Origin: Sweltsa coloradensis
Lineage: Eukaryota; Arthropoda; Insecta; Plecoptera; Chloroperlidae
DNA: 64,000 nt
NCBI GenBank assembly: GCA_024449915.1
Contig: JAMZAV010002202.1
Location: 1 to 64,000 of the forward strand
Direction of reading: 5' to 3'
The notes under the pieces were generated by a model. It made no database searches, was not told the DNA's origin, and worked only from the letters and a program-made list of their open reading frames with translations. This document shows positions 20,851 to 31,644 of the stretch, in pieces. The number at the start of each line of letters is the position of its first letter. Position 1 is the stretch's first letter. Made by a program: the position numbers and the translations under genes.

Positions 20851-21710
20851 TGTAAAGTACCAGTCTCTTAAATCTAAAACTTGGTAAAAGTAATTAAGAT
20901 CCAGTAGGCAGTGACTTCTTAAAATGTATAAAATGATTCTAGTAGGCAGTGACTTCTTAAAATGTATAAAAGGTTTCAAGTAGGCAGTGATTGAGTAGTT
21001 TGTTTACATTTATAACCAAGTTTCAGAAGGCTGTATTTTTCACTTATGGTAAAATAATTATATTATTTAAAGTTTTAATAATGTTCTGATAATGATTATC
21101 AAAGGTAAATACAGCAAATTTAAATTTATAAAAAATAAGTAAATATTAAAAAGTGTTTTATGTGATGTGTAAAAAAGATACAAAAATCTAGAACTTTGAA
21201 ACAATGAATTTGACCAGGAACGGAATGGCCATCTTTGATGCTACTTGAATCAAGTTAGGTCAAGGAGTTTTGCTCTAGTAAAGAAAGCAGAAGTGATTCT
21301 TTTTAAAACTAATTTCAATTATAAGTTTGTGTCTGCAACTTGGCACCTATAAATATACTTTTAAGAAGATTTCAAGAGAAGAGAAGTAAGAAGATTAGAA
21401 GTATAAGGACTCACAAGAGAAGACTACAGATGGGTGAAAAATCATACTCAAACACAACAGCCAAAGAAGGTCGTATGATATAAACTTTTAATGTCCAATG
21501 TGGTCGTTATCAAGCAGATCAATTTCACTAAATAATTGATGTAGTATTATTACTTGGTTTAAAAATAAATGTCTAATTATGTGTTAATTTGTATGCCAAG
21601 TGTGTTGCTCATTGACTGTGTAGGCTAGCCGAGGTGGATGAGTTTTTAATATATGGTAGCCTATCGAGAAGTAGGTAATAGTGTACAACGGGAATTGCTG
21701 TAGCGTTACA
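20851..21710 (+). repeat. 3' LTR, complete
   Basis: 860 bp, beginning TGTAAAGTACCAG and ending GCGTTACA (TG..CA). Within U3, 20905-20990 holds a direct repeat of about 43 bp, 2.5 times over (AGTAGGCAGTGACTTCTTAA), with ATGTATAAAA in two copies. These are duplicated TATA boxes, likely promoter elements. Confidence 0.85.
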
Positions 21711-21770
21711 TGCTCATCTGAGACTTTAAATTACAGAGGACTACCCCTATCGTACACGTTGCACGAAGCA

Positions 21771-22839
21771 AACTCGGTTTCCTCGAGAAACCTCAGGAAA
21801 ACAAACGCTCCTGACTCGGACCGTGTTTACGCAACAGCTGGTTTCACTACCAACTCTAGCAGTGCTCTGCGCACGCGCCAGGCACAACGTCAAACACGGG
21901 GCTTGCCCCAAAGCAACTCTAAGCTTGAAAAAGCACAAAACTTGACTCGAAACTCATACTCGAATTTCGGGAAAAAAAAAAACACTCGGTTTACGGAACT
22001 TAACTTGACTCTCAAAGAGCAACCTTGCGCCCGTTTAGCGACTTACAGAAACTTAAAATCGGTGCTGCGGCGGCGGTGGCTAAACCACCCAACAACCTCC
22101 CACACAGTGACCACGCAGGTTACTGCCTACAAAACGTCGCAAATCGGCAACACGGAACTTACTGGTGACCAAACACGGTCTAGGCTAGTTCGCGTGGCAA
22201 AATGAGATGCTGAAGGCTTAAATAGGGTCCCACTGGGCTAGCCCTACCTTACGGAAAACACCTTCGTAGGAGACCCCGCCGGGACACCCGACCGGTACGG
22301 TCTACAAAACGCTGAACTGCCCAAGGACTGTGGGTCCCACGCTCTGGTGTGCGATAACAACGTGAACAAGGGTAATCGTGTTTCACAACAATCGATCCCC
22401 GTCGCGTCCTTGGACTAACGACCATGACACAAGCCAGCCTAACAGACACACAAAATTCTAGGTTTAAACCATTCCGTCTGATTCCTAGTAGATGAGTTGG
22501 TCAATGCAACCTGTTGCATTCTCTAGCTGTCTGGCAGCTGCTGCCGTGTTGACAGATTCTCCTCGCCGGCTGACGGCGCCTCACGATCTGCGTCGATCGG
22601 TTCGTCTTCGCTCTCTCTCTGTGCGTACTCCACAGTTCCCAGTCGAACTGGTGGCATTCTCTCTCCTAACCGGTCCTCTCTCTCGGTAGCCGGTCGATCC
22701 AGCTGTATGTCAGATCAGCCGACCTGTCACTCATCGGGCGAGGTCTCGCTGCACTAGCTGGCACGTGCCAATTATCTTGCTAGGTAACCAGCTGAGGCTC
22801 TCTCCTCTCTTCTCACTCGTGTGACCTAAATGCTTCGCA
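21771..22839 (-). other. Probable U3 part of the minus-strand element's 3' LTR
   Basis: Directly right of 22839 lies CTCCCCCCA, the complement of a polypurine tract, and the last bases read CTTCGCA, so an LTR starting TGCGAAG on the minus strand is expected to extend leftwards from here. CpG-rich, with open frames but no recognisable protein. No second copy of this part exists in the window, because the other LTR is truncated at 32263. The assignment is inferred from position only. Confidence 0.4.
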
Positions 22840-23032
22840 CTCCCCCCACGGTTCCTCGACTCCCTTACGCTAATTATGCGGAAATACTAATGCAGAACTG
22901 CTTTAAGTGTCTCTTGAAGACAAAACATATTACATTACAAGAAATGCGATAATCTACAACACAGGGTTAACATAGGCAATGATTACAATTAAGCCAGGAG
23001 CGTACTCGATCCCACAGGGCTATCGACGCTGT

Positions 23033-23482
23033 TCACGACGGTACCGTCGCTTTGTACTTCTTCAAGTTGCTTATGTTGTACACCCCTTTCACCTGTCCAC
23101 GCTCATCTCAGCTCGTATGCGTTCTTGCCTGCGATTGCCGATACCGAGAAAGGGCCACTGTATAAAAGAAAAATCTTTTTAGCTTCTTTGTTGGCTAGAT
23201 TCGAGATATTCAAAGTTTTTAACAGTACCAGGTCCCCCACTGCGAACACTGTTTCGACAGGGTGTTTATTCGCATGTAACTTTCGCCGTTTTTCGCCTTG
23301 CTTATCGAGAAGTGCTTTCTCCCACAGCAGCTTCATCTCATGCGTGATTTCGCTCGGTTCAGCAGGGTACTTGAACAAACGCGACACGCCTCTTATCGGC
23401 ATCTCTTTGTGGTGAAGTTTGTACGCCGTGTAACCTGTGCTCTAATGCTCGGTACTATTTAGCCAATATTCGATTCTCGGTA
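23033..23482 (-). pseudogene. Integrase C-terminal region (Ty3/Gypsy)
   Basis: The minus strand shows STGYTAYKLHHKE, the usual end of the integrase core, followed by FAVGDLVLLKT and GPFSVSAIAGKNAYEL, a GPY/F-type module. It ends GVYNISNLKKYKATVP before a stop near 23033. A stop codon precedes STGYT, and a frame change lies near 23100. The upstream part of the core continues at 25350, beyond the 23490-25342 insert. The domain binds DNA during integration in intact relatives. Confidence 0.75.
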
Positions 23483-23489
23483 CTATAGT

Positions 23490-25342
23490 CCATTTTATGA
23501 TCAACTGAGAGTAGCTGTTTTGGCGTTGCTTCCAAATGCAGAACAGTTTGGCTAGCCCCAACTTTCTTTGTGTCGTCTTAATAGGGGTTGCAGCTAGTTT
23601 CGAGTCCTTGTGTTATTGTTGTCTGTTTGCCGATCCCTTCCTTCCTTCAATGGCCATGTTGTAAACTACCTTTTCTATCATAAAGTTTATTGAGGTCTGA
23701 CAACAATTTTACCCTTCACAACTCAGAGCCACATCCACAACTAATAAAATATTTAAATTGAAATTAAAAAGAATTAAATTCATATTCATATCATACCATT
23801 TTCTACAACAAGTGGAACACATTTACGTATAAAAATAAGATATCACTACCGCCGCTACGAAACAACCCATAAAAAAAGGGGGAAAAAATGACATTTACGT
23901 ATATTTGACACCAACGCACGTGCGTTCGAATCCCGCGTAAAATACCTTTTTATTTCGTCATTGACTCAATAATGACATATTTTATTATTTATAACTGATG
24001 TTTAACAGTAAAAGACGGAATTTACAAACAGATACCAACAATCTTATGGTTATATTATCAAAAAACTTTTGCCACGGTAACATTGGTTATAATTTACATT
24101 GAATGTGTGAGTGTGTGTGGGGGGGGGGGGTGGTATCTTGGGAGAAACGTGGTCAAAACATGATAGATTGCGAACAAATGTTTTGTCACCATCTTATCAT
24201 AATTTGGACGGTTCCTTTTCTATTGTGGAAAATTGTAACCAGCAACATATTATTGTTTTTATACCAAATCGAAAGAAGTAAAACGAAAACACAGCCTGTA
24301 CCGGGATTTAAACCCGGAACCATCGGCATAGGAAACATGAATAAACCAACTTAACAAACCCGTCACAATACTGAGATTGACCCGTATTCATGAACGTCCT
24401 TTATGCGCCGATGCGCCTATATTTGCTTCGTTATTGTCTTCCTCTTGTGCATGTTATATTTCCATTATTAAGCAAGTTACTATAAACTGGAAGCAAAGCC
24501 TATTATACAACCGAAAGTTGTGAACATCATGACCACCCTGACAGTGGCTTGCTTTCATATGAATTTATGCTTAATTTCTCTGCTTCCGATGCAAAATATC
24601 GTGGGTTGGTGTCGGTGGTGCCGACAGGGCTTAACATAAAAAACGCTTTGACATGTAGTATTTATGTATCAATATGTATACAGGATCGGTATATCTGTAG
24701 CTGTGTTTTTTATGTACATGTTGTGTTGTTACTGTATACTTTAATCTTTATTTTTATATTATTGCTAGACGACACAATCTACAATGATTTGTATTTTGTA
24801 TTACTTATGTATTAACAATGGTGACTGTCCAGAAACAAATTAAAATTCATTCGTTCCTCTTTAAATTAAAAGACCTGACCCCACTGAAAATCAGTTGCGA
24901 AAATAGCACCGAGAAATACTCATAGAGCAGACTCTAAATTCGAATTTATTTATTTAAGTTAATTTAATATTCGATATCGATAGGTCATTTGCCACTACTC
25001 CGCGAGCCATATGCAGACTTGCGCTAAAGCGTACATGCCACTGTAAAACTACTATAAAAGTTATACACGGACTACTACAACATGCATTTTCAGAAATATA
25101 TTATTAAACGATAGTTTTACGAAATGATATGGTAATTTAGGAATACCATTAATGCAGGTCAAGAACGCACCACATTTTAAATTATATATTTTATTGCCTC
25201 CCCCTTCCACTGAACACCACATCTCAGAACCTTACCACCCCCATTCAACATTTACGAGCCACTCTAGGGGATGTCCAACATCGGCTGGGGAAAGGAACCG
25301 GCTTTCGTAGCCTGAGGCACTCTCAGCTCGCTGTGGAATGCA
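23490..25342. mobile_element. Unclassified 1.85-kb insertion, TSD CTATAGT
   Basis: The integrase reading is interrupted exactly here: CTATAGT occurs at 23483-23489 and again at 25343-25349, and the protein motif continues on the other side. The insert begins CCATTTTATGATC and ends GTGGAATGCA. It has no terminal inverted repeats, no LTRs and no recognisable protein. It carries tRNA B-box-like strings at 23927 (GTTCGAATCC) and on the minus strand near 24303 (GGGTTTAAATCCC). A long SINE-like or truncated retroelement is possible. Confidence 0.6.
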
Positions 25343-25349
25343 CTATAGT

Positions 25350-25756
25350 GTAACCCATCCCTCGTGGCCTTCGTGACAATAAGCGCGGAGGAATCTTCCT
25401 AGTTCTCTCATAATCCTTTCACTCGGATTTGATTGTGGGTAACCTATGGATGAGTGATATGCTCTCGTGTTGTGTGCTTCTAAAGCCTCGTACCATAACC
25501 GTGACTTGTATTGGGTCTCATGATCGCTCAGCACCGCTGATGGCCGTAAAACGTTCCGCACGTAGTGCTCGAACTTGTTTACACATGCTTTTGCAGTGGC
25601 GGCTCGGAGAACATACAATGACACATATTTAGAAAACAAGTCTACGAAAACCAAAATGTAACGCGCAGCGCCACGCCCTTTGGGCAGGGGCCCATAGATA
25701 TCGGTGGCGATTAATTCGGCGCACCCCTTAGGTATGATCGCTTGGTACGTGCCATG
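25350..25756 (-). pseudogene. Integrase catalytic core (DDE, Ty3/Gypsy)
   Basis: Minus-strand translation shows ATDIYGPLPKGRGAARY, FVDLFSKYVSLYVL, LSDHETQY and YPQSNPSERIMREL. These give the first Asp (ATD), the second (SDHE) and the Glu (NPSE) of the DDE triad in the usual contexts. The reading is open over about 130 codons. It is cut upstream by the LINE at 25757 and downstream by the 23490-25342 insert. The enzyme would join retroelement DNA to host DNA in intact relatives. Confidence 0.8.
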
Positions 25757-28183
25757 TATGTAGATGTAGATTTATTAGCCTCTTTGAAATTCAGTGGTAT
25801 ACAGGATATACATTGAATATTTGAGTTGTCAATGGGTTACATGTTAGTACTTAGAATTACAGAAATATGTACATCTTAACCTAAAATATGCACTAGGCCT
25901 ATACAATATATACAAGAATCAATAGATTACTACAATTCAATATATGCAATTCAATATAATATATACAATTTTTCTTGGACAATATCAAATTTTTATAAGC
26001 ATCCTACAGTTTTGAAGTCTTGATTTGAACTTCATTACATCTTTTAATTCTTTAACATCTTGTGAAAGTTTATTATAAAGTTCAATTCCACTAGCTTTAA
26101 GTCCTTTTTGTCGAATTGTGAGGTTGCATTGTGGTATTCTAAGTTTATTTTTATTTCTAGTGTTCTGGGTGTGAATATCAGAATTACATTCAAAGAGATT
26201 TTTATTTTTATGGACAAACATTAGTACTTCATATATATATACACATGGCATAGGTAATATTCCTAGCTTCTTGAAGAGTGGCTTACAACTAGCTCTGAAT
26301 CCTGACTTTGATATAATTCTAATAGCTTTTTTTTGTAGTTGGAAAACAAGTTTCTTGTCTGTAGAGTTCCCCCACAATGCAATTCCATATGACATCAATG
26401 AGTGAAAGTGAGCAAAGTAAAGAGTTTTCATGGTTTTTCCATCCACCAAGGTACTCATTTTCCTCAACATAAAGCATGCCGAATTCAGTTTTGGGACAAG
26501 TTTTCCAATATGTGTTTTCCACTTAAGTGTGCTATCCACATGAAAGCCTAGGAATTCAGTGTCAGTTGTGGGTTGTAATACATTTAGGCCATCATCCTGT
26601 ATGTTTAAAGTAGGTAAGTCTCTGTTTATGTTATGTATATTATCTGTGTGGAAATAGACCAGTTTTGTTTTCTCTTTATTGAGTGCCAAATCATTTACTT
26701 TACACCATTCGTTCTTTTCTGTTATTGCAAAATTTGATTGGTTCAATAGCTCGTCCCACTCCGATGCATTATGTAGTACTTTACTTGCATCATCAGCAAA
26801 TTGTACAACAAGTCCAGTTGTTGAGTTTGCCGGCAGGTCATTTGAATAGATAAGAAATGCAATAGGCCCAAGGATAGACCCTTGAGGAACACCTGTCACT
26901 ATTGATTCCCAGTCTGAATTGTATGTTTGTTCTCGTTTCAGTTTTTTATCAACATGCAAAATATTTACTACTTGTTTTCTATCTCCTAGGTATGATTTAA
27001 ACCAGTCAAAAGCTATTCCCCTTATACCATAGTACTGTAATTTTTGTAGGAGAGTTTCATGGTTAACGGTGTCGAAGGCTTTCGAAAGGTCGAAGAACAA
27101 TCCCAATACTTTATCTTTTTTGTCCAATGCTTCGAGTATTTTATCAGTTAGTGAGAAAGCAGCTGTGAGTGTGGATTTACCTTTTTGAAATCCATTTTGA
27201 CAATTTGTCAATATTTCGTTATCTTGCAGGTATTTTACAAGTCTATTATGCATAACTTTCTCTAATATCTTTGAAAAGATTGGAAGCAATGATATAGGCC
27301 TATAATTTCCTACATTTTCCCTTTTGCCTTTCTTGTGAATTGGAATGGTTTTTGTCTTTTTAAACCAGTTTGGAAAAATACCTGTACTTAACGAGTTGTT
27401 GCAGATTTCCGTCAGCGGCTCAACTATATATTTTGCAGAATATTTTACTATTTTCGCACTCAATGAATAAAAAGTCCGTTGAGGATGTGTTTTTCATGTT
27501 TAGTATGATTGACAAGCTTTCTTTAGTTGATGTTGGCTCAATGAACATTGAATGAGCTACATTCTTGGAAATATTCTTTAGTTTTTCTAATGCATTTAAC
27601 GTCTGGTTGTTACCATAAGTATTGCTATTGTTATTTTTAGGTTTGCATTGTTTGGCCACATTGATAAAAGTTTGATTAAATATTGTTGCAGCTTGGGTTG
27701 GATCTTTTATTATGCACCCATCTATTTCTAGTTCTATGTTTTTATGTGCAAGTGGTCCCTTACCCGTTTCCTCTCTTATTATCTCCCAGGTTGTTTTAAC
27801 TTTATTATTAGACCGCTGAATTTTTTCTTCTAAGTACATTTGTTTTGCTTTACGTTTTACTCTTTGAAAAGTTTTTTTATATACTTTGTATTTTGTTAAG
27901 TTTAGTTCTGTGGGACAGAAGGTTTTTTGCTTATAGAGTTTATCAAGGGTGTGGCTTGATATAATTATCCCTTGAGTAATCCAACTAGAATTTCCCCCTT
28001 TTCTTGTTGCTTTGCTTTGCTTTAGAGGAAATGCCTCATTAAAGTGTTTGCAAAATGTTTTAATGAATTCTTCTGCCTGTTTATCTACACCTGTTTGTGT
28101 GTATGTACACTCCCAAGTCTCATTACCTAGAAGGTTCTTTAATTTAGCGTAGTTTCTTTTGCTGTGTATGCAACGTACAGTTC
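25757..28183 (-). mobile_element. CR1/Jockey-like LINE, 5' truncated
   Basis: 2.4-kb minus-strand insertion bounded by CATG on both sides (25753-25756 and 28184-28187). Removing it reconnects the integrase zinc finger with the integrase core in frame. It ends in a short ATCTACATCTACAT tail, typical of LINE 3' ends. It lacks the endonuclease, so it is 5' truncated. Confidence 0.8.
25985..28183 (-). pseudogene. Non-LTR reverse transcriptase (LINE ORF2 fragment)
   Basis: The reading spans about 730 codons with one frameshift near 27455. The first 250 residues are the Lys-rich linker between endonuclease and RT (WITQGIIISSHTLDKLYK; WEIIREETGK). The RT follows: NYRPISLLPIFSKILEKV, FQKGKSTLTAAFSL, LFFDLSKAFDTVNHETLL, GVPQGSILGPIAFLIYSND and FADDAS. 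Both catalytic motifs (the first Asp in LSKAFD, and FADD) are intact. The C-terminus (about 300 residues) is the usual thumb/connection region. The style is CR1/Jockey-superfamily; clade assignment would need a tree. Confidence 0.85.
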
Positions 28184-28595
28184 GCATGTTTGGATTTCTG
28201 ACAGGTATAGCACGTCGTTTACAGCTTCCGCACTGAGCGCGACATCCCACGCCAATAAAAACTCTCCTGTAGAGCGGCTAGGCACTTAGCTACGCCGAAG
28301 TGGCCTATTTCCGTGTGTACCGCCCATACTACGTCGGCCACTAGGTCGACTGGCACGCAGACTTTCCGGGTATGCTCTCGATCTCGGTACTGCGGTTTGT
28401 GATAGAGGATTTTATTGTACACCTTGTACTTGTCACTTAGCGCCGCGTCGGTACCCTCAATTACTAGTCGCATAATATTCCCGAAGAAAGCGTCCTCGGA
28501 CTGGTACTCTGCCATCCTTTTCAACTTTTTCTTAAGCTCCGACTCTACGGTAAGGTTTATCTTCGCAATTACCAACTCTCGGTCTTGACTTTTTT
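28184..28595 (-). pseudogene. Pre-integrase region and HHCC zinc finger
   Basis: The minus strand reads AKINLTVESELKKKLKRMAE, then YNKILYHKP (the conserved link before integrase), then HTEIGHFGVAKCLAAL, FYWRGMSRSVRKL, a stop codon, and CYTCQKSK. H..H and C..C give the HHCC integrase zinc finger with one nonsense codon between. The left edge is the LINE insertion; the right edge (about 28595) is fused directly to the RT N-terminus, marking an internal deletion. Confidence 0.75.
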
Positions 28596-28934
28596 TACGA
28601 CTACAACTAAAGGGTTTACATAGGGGCTGCTGGCCCGCTCTATCACCTTCCATTCCAACATTTTGGCTAGTTGCTCCTCGACTGCGGGTCTGTACACGTA
28701 TGGGACAGGGTATGTCTTCTCAAAATAATTCGACTCGGCGACTACGTTTATTTTGTGCTCGTAACAGTTTACGCGCCCCGGTCGAGTAGAAAACACGTCC
28801 TTATATTTGATTAGTAGCTCAATCATCTCGTCTTGTTGTTCACGCGTGAGCATCCCCTGACTCTGAATTTGAGTCCTTATCTCCTCATCCGTAACTTGGT
28901 CCGGGTCTACCCCCACGCGCTCTTGTGATAGCAA
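28596..28934 (-). pseudogene. Reverse transcriptase N-terminal edge only
   Basis: The minus strand reads LLIKYKDVFSTRPGRV, YEHKINV, YPVPYVYRPAVEEQLAKML and SSPYVNPLVVVVKK, the conserved start of Ty3/Gypsy RT. It stops there. The fingers/palm core with YxDD and all of RNase H are absent, and the next residues belong to the pre-integrase region. About 1.5-2 kb is missing relative to normal family length. A frame change relative to protease lies near 28925. Confidence 0.8.
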
Positions 28935-29512
28935 ACGGACAGTAGCCTCACAGGTTTAATCGTTAAGGACCCAACTAAAACCCTCCCGGTTCCCCTCTCT
29001 GTTCCTAGCATATTTACAAGTGTCGGATGTATCACATGGTCGTTGACGACGAGGGTGTTCGTGTCGAAACAAATCTTCACCTTATTCTTATAAAACCAAT
29101 CTATTCCCAAAATCAACTTCCTCACTAGGTCAGTGACAACTAAGCAGGGTATTTCGCTGGTTTTACCATCCACGCATAATTCCAGGAATATTTGTCTCGT
29201 CACTCGTTTGCTTCTACGGCTCGTCGCACCGAGTATAGTAACGCCTACTACTGGTAGTATTATGGTTTTAGGATTTTTGGTTAATATCTCGTCGAACAGA
29301 TGTTCGGACATACACGTCACCTCGCTGCCGGTATCTAGTAGGGCAACTACGACAATCCCGCTAGCACCTACTGTACATTCTACGCAAGGGGGGAATTCAT
29401 TAGTTTTCTCCTTATCTGTCGCATCTTCCGCGAGTAATTCTTCTCTTGGGTTAGAGAAAATAGTTGTCACACTGCAAGGGTCGTCATCGAGAGTCGGTAG
29501 CTGCGTGTGCAC
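28907..29512 (-). pseudogene. Retropepsin-type aspartic protease
   Basis: The minus-strand reading shows VVVALLDTGSEVTCMS with the catalytic DTG (here DTGS), followed by LVVTDLVRKLILGIDWF, the hydrophobic-hydrophobic-G flap/helix motif of the family. About 200 codons. It would cleave the Gag-Pol polyprotein in an intact element. The neighbouring Gag lies upstream on the same strand, RT downstream in another frame. Confidence 0.8.
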
Positions 29513-29526
29513 CAGGCCGACTTACT

Positions 29527-31549
29527 TTAGTTATCCGCACCGGTGGTACCTCGCGGCAGTCTGCCACTGGCCGTATCTGTTGCAACTACTTGCGTGAAAA
29601 CCCCTCGACTCATGGCGCCGGTTGGCCTCGCTGGGTCATGCGCACCCTCGCTGCGCGGTGGACCGTGGCCTCGCTCGGGTCCGCGGCTCGAGCTGTCAAT
29701 CACCCCGCTCGACGTGCGATCCTGCGCCTGTGCGCCCGCTTCCCGCACCTCCGTGGTACGTGATTGATTACCCCGGTCGTTGTTAATTGGGTATCGGTTC
29801 CTATCACTCCGATTAAATTTGTTAAACTTGCCCGACGACTGTCCGGTTTGTCCTTGCTGCACATGATTATTGTTGCCACGTTTGGTTCCCGTGTTATTGT
29901 CTTCCAATCCTATCTGTACATTCTCGTTTTCGATTTGTAGTAGGTCGACTAATTCGGTGGGCGAATTAAAATGTCCTCGCAGATTAGCGGTCAGTAGGTG
30001 GTTGCATATGGGGTTGGCTAAATAGCCATTTAGTTTGATCAACTTAGTGCAGTAGCCAGACTTCGAACCCGCGCCCACTACGTATTTACCATTGTAAATG
30101 TGTTGATACAAATGTCCTTGCTCGACTACCCCCCCAGTACCTACTCACCTACCTACTATTCGTCGAAATCGTTTATTTCCAATTCGCGCAGCCACTCTAA
30201 CACTGGACCCGCACAACATTGCGTTGCCAAAGCTACTTTGGACTCCGGACTCACTCTGAACGACTCCAGCCGTTTTTCTAGCAACGTCACAAATTCTTGT
30301 GGGTGTAGTCCCGACACGTCATTATTAAATCTAATATTTTCTCTTGTTAGGCGCTCGCCTACATACACCTCATGCCGTAGGGAATTCCTATCATCATACG
30401 CTTCGCCTATGGGACCTGGGACGTCTGTGCGCGGTTGCCTAATCGTCTGAAGCCCTTCCGCACTAAGCGTTGTCGCTCTTGCGTCTAGTTCCTCCCGCAT
30501 AGTCTCGCGACTGGTTATCGCCTGGCCACCACTAGGTGGACCTGGACCCGATACCTGGCTGGCTGCCTCGGTTATTTTGACAGCTAGATCATCTATATTT
30601 GTACGCAGCTCGGTTAGCGCGCCCTGTGTTCGGGTAACATTGTCCCTCATTCCTGATTCGATTCCCGACAACTGCACCTGCCTCGCAAGGTCGACCTGTT
30701 CCAATCTCGTCCTATCGCTCTCCAGCGCGGCGTTTATGTTAGTAATTTCTAACCGTACGTTCGCATCTAGGTCGCGTATGGAGCCGTCGTTCGTGTCCCG
30801 CATGGATTGAACTTGGTTCCCGAGTTGGTCCAACTTTAAGCCTATCGCTGTGGTCTGTGTGTTCAGGTTGTCGCGTGCTATCGTAGCTTGTGCGATGATC
30901 TTTTGCTCGAGCACCCGCTTGCTCTCCTCCCTAGCCTTCTCGAGGTTTTTCCTATACTCCTTTTCCTCTTCCTTACTGGCCTCGAGTGCAGCGGCGTACT
31001 TCTCGTCCCTAGCTTTTTGCGTAGCCACTTCGCGTTCCACCTATCCTTGGCTGCGCACTCAAACTGTACCATCTGCGCGGCAACTTGCGTGGTAATCTGC
31101 TCAGCGATTTTTCCCTCCGACTCCTCAAGTCTCCTAGCGATTTTCCCTTCCGACTCCTCAAGCCTCCTAGCCATATTTTGTTCTATACGTTGTTCTGCCT
31201 CCCTAAGCTTTTGGTTGATCTTTTCCACAATATTTTCAAACATTGTGTACAGTTCCGATTTACGTACCAGCGGATCGTCCTCTGACGTAGCTGACATGGT
31301 TACCTCCTCGCTGCGCGATTCTAGTATTAATGTCTCATTACTCGCCTCTGGGTCCGTCTCGCCTGTCTCCGTAAACGACACGTCGCCCAACACCTCTTGC
31401 ACCCCATGACCCGTGTCACGCACGTACTGCACCCCTGGCTCGACAAATGCGCTTGGCACCTCGACCGCTAAGTTTTGCCGCGCTGCATCTCCCCTACTCT
31501 CGCCTCTACGCCTCGCGCCTGCTGCGCTCTTCTCTCTCGCGTCCGCCAT
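29527..31549 (-). pseudogene. Gag polyprotein, frameshifted
   Basis: The start is the ATG at 31547-31549, about 80 bp after the primer-binding site. Three frames succeed one another: 31549 to about 31040, 31040 to 30156, 30111 to 29527. The N-terminus is Arg/Glu-rich. A long coiled coil follows (RRLEESEGKIARRLEESEGK; KEEEKEYRKNLEKAREES). The capsid-like part has GLHPQEFVTLLEKRLESF and QHIYNGKYVVGAG, homologous in order and spacing to the Gag of 18361-19595. The tail is Asn/Arg/Gly-rich (residues near 29750-29900) without a CCHC knuckle. The coiled-coil N-terminus is unusual for Ty3/Gypsy Gag. Confidence 0.75.
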
Positions 31550-31624
31550 GTTCGTGTGACAAATATTCGGTTTTCCTTTCTACTCTTAATCTCAGTACGT
31601 CGTTGGAAGTTACGAAGGCTCCAA

Positions 31625-31636
31625 CGTTGGGCGCCA
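31625..31636 (-). other. Primer-binding site
   Basis: The reverse complement is TGGCGCCCAACG, 8 bp inside the LTR edge (CA of the LTR at 31645-31646 on the minus strand). It is identical to the site at 18261-18272, so both elements use the same tRNA primer class. Confidence 0.8.
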
Positions 31637-31644
31637 ATTGAGAC

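Larger units (their letters stand above)
17568..21710 (+). mobile_element. Gag-only LTR retrotransposon
   Basis: This 4.1-kb element has two nearly identical LTRs (17568-18257 and 20851-21710, roughly eight differences over 690 bp), a primer-binding site right after the first, one Gag frame, and a polypurine tract right before the second. No protease, reverse transcriptase or integrase is encoded anywhere between the LTRs. It is therefore non-autonomous and must have been copied by proteins supplied in trans. The 5' LTR lacks the first 170 bp present in the 3' LTR. The low LTR divergence suggests a recent insertion. Confidence 0.85.
22840..31644 (-). mobile_element. Ty3/Gypsy-type retrotransposon, internal region, defective
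   Basis: On the minus strand the order is primer-binding site, Gag, protease, N-terminal edge of reverse transcriptase, integrase, polypurine tract. This is the Ty3/Gypsy order (integrase after RT). The RT catalytic core and RNase H are missing, several frameshifts break the frames, and two other elements (25757-28183 and 23490-25342) are inserted in the integrase. It cannot be autonomous now. Confidence 0.8.

Noticed and set aside
17487..21770. A 60-bp target-site duplication around the Gag-only element
   Set aside because: A third copy at 17459-17485 shows it is a pre-existing tandem array into which the element inserted.
21681..22205. 174-codon open frame on the plus strand
   Set aside because: It starts inside the 3' LTR, crosses a tandem repeat and continues into probable LTR sequence of another element, with no domain.
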